Origin: Streptomyces sp. NBC_01260 | GTDB taxonomy: Bacteria; Actinomycetota; Actinomycetes; Streptomycetales; Streptomycetaceae | Assembly: GCF_036226405.1 (NCBI RefSeq) | Contig: NZ_CP108464.1 | Span: forward strand, 8,060,001-8,124,000 | Direction of reading: 5' to 3' | DNA length: 64,000 nt | Shown here: in pieces, positions 60,044 through 64,000 of the stretch | How the letters are laid out: every line of letters begins with the position of its first letter | Position numbering within the stretch: the first letter of the stretch is position 1 | The notes under the pieces: model-generated | What the model was told of the DNA's origin: nothing | What the model saw: the letters and a program-made list of their open reading frames with translations, nothing else | The model's database searches: none | Program-made: the position numbers and the translations under genes

Positions 60044-61738
60044 ATGGCGCACCACGTCTTTGCGCCGCACCCTGCCCCGCCGTCGTCCGCCCCCGACGAG
60101 CCCCGGTCGCACCCCAGGGTCATGGAACCCGTGCTGCTGGTGATCCTGGTGGTGCTCTCCGCCGTGGGAGCCGTCATCGGCATCGACCTGGTCTCCAAGC
60201 TGGGCATCTCCGCCAACACCTCGGTCGTCGGCGCACTCGTCGCCATGCTCATCGGCCGCATCCCTCTGGGCTTCCTGCGCCGGATGCGGTCCGTGCACCG
60301 GCAGAACCTCGCCCAGAGCGCGATCTCCGCCGCGACCTTCGCCTCCGCGAACGCCCTGCTGACATCCGTCGCCGTGCCGTACGTCTTCGGGCGCACGGAC
60401 CTGGTCTGGCCGATGCTCGCGGGCGCGTTCATCGGGCTCGTCGTGGACGCCTGGGTGCTCTACCGCGCCTTCGGCTCCCGGCTGCTGCCCGCCGACGCCG
60501 CCTGGCCGCCCGGCACCGCGGCCGCCGAGACCATCAAGGCCGGCGACCGGGGAGGACGCCGGGCCCTGATCCTCGCGGGCGGCACCGCGGTCGGCCTCGC
60601 CGGAACACTCTTCAGCCTGCCGCTCTCCGCCGCCGGGGTCGCCTTCCTGGGCAACGTCTGGGCGCTGATGATGTTCGGCATCGGACTGATGCTGCGCCAG
60701 TACGGCCCGGACCTCTTCCACACCGATCTGGGCGCCGGCTACATCCCGCACGGCGTCATGGTCGGAGCAGGCATCGTGGCACTCGGCCAGGCCGTGCACC
60801 TGCTGCTCAGCCGTCGCGACCGCAAACGAACCGCGGCCGCCGCAGACCGCAAACGAACCGCGGCCGCCGCGGACTCCCCGAGCACCGCACCCGTCGAGCA
60901 GACGGACCCGAGCACCGCGTACACCGTCGACGAACGCGCACTGCGGCTCTCCCTGATCCGCGGCTACGCGCTCTTCACCGGGGGCGCCGTGGTCCTCGCC
61001 GTGCTCGGCGGGCTGATCGGCGAAATGAGCCCGCTCGGCATCGTCGGCTGGGTACTGTTCGCCGCCTTCGCCGCGCTGGTGCACGAACTGATCGTCGGCC
61101 TCGCCGCCATGCAGTCCGGCTGGTTCCCGTCCTTCGCCGTCACGCTGATCTTCCTCATCCTCGGCCTCGCCATAGGAATCCCGTCGGTGCCGCTCGCCCT
61201 CCTGGTGGGGTACGTCTCCGCCACCGGCCCGGCCTTCGCCGACATGGGCTACGACCTCAAGGCCGGCTGGCTGCTGCGGCGCGAGCACCGCCCCTGGGAT
61301 CCCTTCGAGCGGGAGGGCCGCCGCCAGCAGTTCCTGGCCGCCCTCATCGGTTTCGCGGTCGCCCTCGCCGTCGTCGCCCTCGCCTGGCGCTCGTACTTCG
61401 GGCAGGGCCTCATCCCGCCCGTCGCCAAGGTGTACGCCGACACCATCAAGAGCGGGCTCAGCGACCCGGACGCGGTCCGCACCATGCTGCTCTGGGCCAT
61501 CCCCGGCGCCGCCATCCAGCTGATAGGCGGCACCCGCCGGCAGATGGGCGTCATGCTCGCCACCGGCCTGCTCATCCTCACCCCGCAGGCCTGCTGGCTG
61601 GTCCTCGGCGCCCTCGTCATCAGGGTCGGCTACCGCAAGCTGCGCGGCCCCGCGGCCGACGAGGAACTCAACCTGGTGGGCGCCGGACTGATCGCCGGCA
61701 GCTCGCTCGGCGACTCGGCCCAGATCCTCAAGACCTGA
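60044..61738 (+). CDS. OPT-family oligopeptide/metal-chelate transporter
   Basis: 564 residues, ATG 60044. About 12-14 hydrophobic helices with the OPT-family layout: VVGALVAMLIGRIPLGFLRR, AQSAISAATFASANALLTSVAVPYVFG, GTAAAETIKAGDRGGRRAL, MLRQYGPDLFHTDLGAGYIPHGVMVGAG, then KVYADTIKSGLSDPDAVRTMLLWAIPGAAIQLIGG. It imports small peptides or peptide-like chelates, probably with protons. A cytoplasmic loop holds a 27-base tandem duplication (60818-60871). It lies 116 bases after the IclR gene and before two peptidase-type genes, so peptides are the likely cargo. Confidence 0.88.
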   Translation: MAHHVFAPHPAPPSSAPDEPRSHPRVMEPVLLVILVVLSAVGAVIGIDLVSKLGISANTSVVGALVAMLIGRIPLGFLRRMRSVHRQNLAQSAISAATFASANALLTSVAVPYVFGRTDLVWPMLAGAFIGLVVDAWVLYRAFGSRLLPADAAWPPGTAAAETIKAGDRGGRRALILAGGTAVGLAGTLFSLPLSAAGVAFLGNVWALMMFGIGLMLRQYGPDLFHTDLGAGYIPHGVMVGAGIVALGQAVHLLLSRRDRKRTAAAADRKRTAAAADSPSTAPVEQTDPSTAYTVDERALRLSLIRGYALFTGGAVVLAVLGGLIGEMSPLGIVGWVLFAAFAALVHELIVGLAAMQSGWFPSFAVTLIFLILGLAIGIPSVPLALLVGYVSATGPAFADMGYDLKAGWLLRREHRPWDPFEREGRRQQFLAALIGFAVALAVVALAWRSYFGQGLIPPVAKVYADTIKSGLSDPDAVRTMLLWAIPGAAIQLIGGTRRQMGVMLATGLLILTPQACWLVLGALVIRVGYRKLRGPAADEELNLVGAGLIAGSSLGDSAQILKT

Positions 61739-61812
61739 CGCCCCGCCACCCCCTCAGCCACTTCCCGTACCACCGCACCACTCAGCACCACCCGCACGGC
61801 AAGGAGACCCCC

Positions 61813-62877
61813 ATGGACATGTACAGCAGGCTCGAACCGCGTCCCGAGTACCTCAGCTTCGAACTCGCCCTGGCCGCCCGCAAGCTCGTCGAGGAGGTCA
61901 TGCTCGTCAAGCGCGGCGAGCACGTCGTCCTCACCGGCGACACCAGCAGCGACCGCCGGGTCATCGAGGCCACCGCGCAGGCCGTCGCCGCCGCCGGTGC
62001 GCACCCCGTCGTCGTCTGGTACGAGACGCTGCCCGGCGCCTCGATGGAACCGCCCCGGCCCGTCGCCGGAGCCATCGCCGACGCCGATGTGTGGATCGAG
62101 TTCGCCGTCTCCTACCTGATGCACTCCAACGCCTTCCGCGCCGCCATGGCGAACGGCTGCCGCTACACCAACCTCACCGCGATGGACGTCCAGATGCTGG
62201 TCGCCACCGTCGGCCGCCCCGACTTCCAGGGCGTCATACGCCTCGGCAAGGCGCTCGTCGCCCTCCTGGAGGCCGCCGACGAGGTCCGGATCACCTCCGC
62301 CAACGGCACCGACCTGGTGGGCCGCAACGGCGACCGGCCGATCAACCTGCGCGGCAAGCCCGCCGAGAAGCCCGGCGAGACCGTCATGCTGTCCGGCCAG
62401 ATCTCCTGGAACCCCCTCGAAGAGACCCAGGACGGCGTGCTCGTCTTCGACGGAGCCCTGTGGCCGCCGGACGAGATCGGCCTGCTGCGCAACCCGGTCC
62501 GCTGCACCGTCGAGAAGGGCGTCGTCACCAAGATCGAGGGCGACGCCGACGCGGACACCTTCCGCCGCTGGATGGAGTCCTTCGACGACCCGAACATGTT
62601 CCGCGTCGCGCACTGGTCGCTCGGCTTCAACCCCGGCGTCCTCGCGCCGACCGGACGCATCGTCGAGGACGAGCGCGTCTTCGGCTGCGTCGAACTCGGC
62701 ATCGGAACCAAGGGTGCCTGGATCGGCGGCGAACCGTGGGTCGCCGCCGCCCACACCGACGGCAGCGTCCTCGGCCCGTCCATCTACCTCGACGGCGTCG
62801 CCATCGAGGAGAACGGGCGCTACGTGCACCCGGACCTCGTCGCGATCTGCCGCGACCTGGGCGTCGCAGGCTACTGA
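61813..62877 (+). CDS. Aminopeptidase, M29 / aminopeptidase T-like
   Basis: 354 residues, ATG 61813 with AAGGAGA upstream. An N-terminal domain ELALAARKLVEEVMLVKRGEHVVLTGDTSSDRRVIEATAQAVAAAGAHPVVVWYET is followed by a C-terminal metal-type domain: GETVMLSGQISWNPLEETQDGVLVFDGAL, VAHWSLGFNPGV, EDERVFGCVELGIGTKG, AAAHTDGSVLGPSIYLDGVAIEENGRYVHPDL. Glu, His and Asp residues there suit the M29 fold, which also includes some ring-opening dioxygenases. Given the OPT transporter it is probably a cytosolic aminopeptidase, but a dioxygenase-like activity cannot be ruled out. A strong terminator follows. Confidence 0.82.
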   Translation: MDMYSRLEPRPEYLSFELALAARKLVEEVMLVKRGEHVVLTGDTSSDRRVIEATAQAVAAAGAHPVVVWYETLPGASMEPPRPVAGAIADADVWIEFAVSYLMHSNAFRAAMANGCRYTNLTAMDVQMLVATVGRPDFQGVIRLGKALVALLEAADEVRITSANGTDLVGRNGDRPINLRGKPAEKPGETVMLSGQISWNPLEETQDGVLVFDGALWPPDEIGLLRNPVRCTVEKGVVTKIEGDADADTFRRWMESFDDPNMFRVAHWSLGFNPGVLAPTGRIVEDERVFGCVELGIGTKGAWIGGEPWVAAAHTDGSVLGPSIYLDGVAIEENGRYVHPDLVAICRDLGVAGY

Positions 62878-62882
62878 TCTCC

Positions 62883-62915
62883 GGGCGGGCCCGCACCCCC
62901 GGTGCGGGCCCGCCC
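62883..62915. terminator. Strong hairpin between the aminopeptidase and hydrolase genes
   Basis: Perfect 15-bp arms (62883-62897 with 62901-62915, starting GGGCGGGCCCGCACC) and a three-base loop, five bases after the stop. It should end or strongly reduce read-through, so the next gene may have its own promoter. Confidence 0.8.
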
Positions 62916-62968
62916 GTCACCCGTGAAACCGTTCCGCGACGCGAGTTACGCGACGTGAGAGGAGCGCC

Positions 62969-64000
62969 ATGCCCACCCCACCCCCCGTCACCTACCGCCA
63001 CGGCGGTCTGGTCTGTACCGACCACGCCATCGACGTGCCGCTCGACCACCGCACACCCGAGGGCCCCGCCATCGCCCTCTTCGCCCGCGAAGTCGTCGCC
63101 GAGGGACGCGAACACGAGGACCTGCCCCGTCTCCTCTGGCTCCAGGGCGGCCCCGGCGGCCGTGCCGAGCGCCCCAACGCCGCGGGGGCCTGGCTGCGCC
63201 GCGCCCTCACCGAGTACCGCGTCGTCCTGCTCGACCAGCGCGGCACCGGCCGCTCGACCCCCGCCGACCGGCGCACCCTCGCCCGATTCGGTACGGACTC
63301 CGAGGCCGCCGCCGGATACCTCGCGCACTTCCGCGCCGACTCGATCGTCTGCGACGCCGAACTCCTGCGCCGCCGGCTCCAGGGCGAACAGCCGTGGAGC
63401 GTGCTCGGCCAGAGCTTCGGCGGCTTCACCACGCTCACCTATCTCAGCCTCGCCCCCGAAGGGCTCACCCGGGCCTACATCACCGGCGGACTGCCGACCC
63501 TCACCGGCCACGCCGACGACGTGTACCGCGCCGCCTACGCCCGCACCCTCACCCAGAACGAGCGCTACTTCGCCCGCTACCCCGGCGACCAGGCCCTCGC
63601 CGACGCCGTCGCCGCGCACCTGGACACCCACGACGTCCGGATGCCGACCGGCGAACGCCTCACCGTGCGCCGCTTCCAGACCCTCGGCATCACGTTCGGC
63701 ACCGCGTCCAAATCCGAATCGCTCCACTACCTCCTGGAGACCGCCTTCACCGACGGCGTCGACGGGCCGGAGCTCACCGACACCTTCCTGCGCGGTGTCG
63801 ACGCCGCCGTGTCGTTCGCCGAACGCCCCCTGTACGCCGCACTCCACGAGCCGATCTACGCTCAGGGCGGCCGTGCCACCGACTGGTCCGCGCACCGCGT
63901 CCGCCAGGAGTTCCCCGCCTTCGACGCCACCGCCGGGGGCCCTCTGCGGTTCACCGGTGAGATGGTCTACCCCTGGCAGTTCGAGGAGGACCCCGCGCTC
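62969..64000 (+). CDS. Proline-iminopeptidase-like alpha/beta hydrolase (cut by window edge)
   Basis: 344 codons from ATG 62969 (AGAGGAG upstream), open at the right edge. HAIDVPLDHRTPEGPAIALFAREVV, LLWLQGGPGGRAERP (oxyanion HGGPG), VVLLDQRGTGRSTP and the nucleophile elbow GQSFGGF are marks of the S33 prolyl aminopeptidase family. The cap region contains the long helical insert EGLTRAYITGGLPTLTGHADDVYRAAYARTLTQNERYFARYPG. It should release N-terminal proline from peptides, completing the uptake/degradation set with the OPT transporter and aminopeptidase. The last catalytic residues lie beyond the window. Confidence 0.9.
   Translation, partial: MPTPPPVTYRHGGLVCTDHAIDVPLDHRTPEGPAIALFAREVVAEGREHEDLPRLLWLQGGPGGRAERPNAAGAWLRRALTEYRVVLLDQRGTGRSTPADRRTLARFGTDSEAAAGYLAHFRADSIVCDAELLRRRLQGEQPWSVLGQSFGGFTTLTYLSLAPEGLTRAYITGGLPTLTGHADDVYRAAYARTLTQNERYFARYPGDQALADAVAAHLDTHDVRMPTGERLTVRRFQTLGITFGTASKSESLHYLLETAFTDGVDGPELTDTFLRGVDAAVSFAERPLYAALHEPIYAQGGRATDWSAHRVRQEFPAFDATAGGPLRFTGEMVYPWQFEEDPAL

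Noticed and set aside
59738..61288. 516-codon minus-strand frame opposite the OPT transporter
   Set aside because: Low-complexity antisense frame; the plus-strand frame has clear membrane helices and OPT patterns.
1..64000. CRISPR arrays, rRNA or tRNA genes
   Set aside because: No regularly spaced short repeats and no rRNA/tRNA signatures were seen; the GAATCC-type stretch at 54464 belongs to the cobalamin riboswitch.

Overview
The window is high-GC actinobacterial DNA, almost certainly a Streptomyces chromosome. The evidence is codons ending in G or C, frequent GTG starts, ATGA/GTGA gene overlaps, SpoIIE-type phosphatases, a DUF1876 protein, a spore-associated SapA-like protein, an AldO-type alditol oxidase, and a perfect copy of the CebR-type operator TGGGAGCGCTCCCA.

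Layout. (1) 1-12066 is an exopolysaccharide/surface-glycan locus. It holds a membrane protein cut by the window edge, a GT4 glycosyltransferase, and a five-gene minus-strand operon coupled by 4-base overlaps: GDP-mannose dehydratase, two beta-propeller/FN3/LamG surface proteins, a lipoprotein and a GT2. A divergent GDP-L-fucose synthase and a polyprenyl glycosylphosphotransferase follow. (2) 12443-20124 holds an alditol oxidase, a SpoIIE phosphatase with a frameshifted MASE1 gene, small conserved genes, a His-rich lamin-tail secreted protein, and a large PAS-GAF-SpoIIE-HATPase protein whose phosphatase motifs look dead. (3) About 20341-29662 is a decayed mobile island. It has two unrelated truncated tyrosine integrases, a truncated RNA-ligase-like gene, an HNH gene, frameshifted phage-type small genes, a diverged direct repeat, a SapA-like gene and a two-gene cassette bounded by matching inverted hairpins. 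It appears to interrupt the signal-peptide region of an exported-protein gene. (4) 29770-34824 holds phosphoglucomutase, an Sfp-type phosphopantetheinyl transferase, an acetyltransferase, and an MFS exporter with its MarR regulator and a palindromic operator. (5) 34887-45056 is an alpha-glucan utilisation locus: a secreted modular GH87 alpha-1,3-glucanase, a sugar ABC importer (binding protein and two permeases) and a cytosolic GH13 enzyme, with related palindromes upstream of the glucanase and of the binding protein. (6) 45094-49207 holds a cupin, an ECF42-type sigma factor with its DGPF partner, a GNAT gene behind a CebR-type box, a binding-protein-fold protein without signal peptide, and type B ribosomal protein L31. 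(7) 49383-54344 is a compact, unfamiliar set: KS, acyl-CoA oxidase-like protein, small membrane protein, ACP, KS. It looks like a small acyl-modifying biosynthetic system and is the best candidate here for something undescribed. (8) 54420-57584 is a cobalamin riboswitch followed by a BtuF/BtuC/BtuD-like importer. (9) 57684-58721 is a PRC-barrel/DUF2382 stress-type protein. (10) 59024-64000 is an IclR regulator with a 25-bp palindrome, an OPT-family oligopeptide transporter, an M29-like aminopeptidase and a proline-iminopeptidase-like hydrolase cut by the window edge: a peptide uptake and breakdown set.

All functions are inferred by reading translated motifs; no database search was run. No rRNA, tRNA or CRISPR array was recognised.
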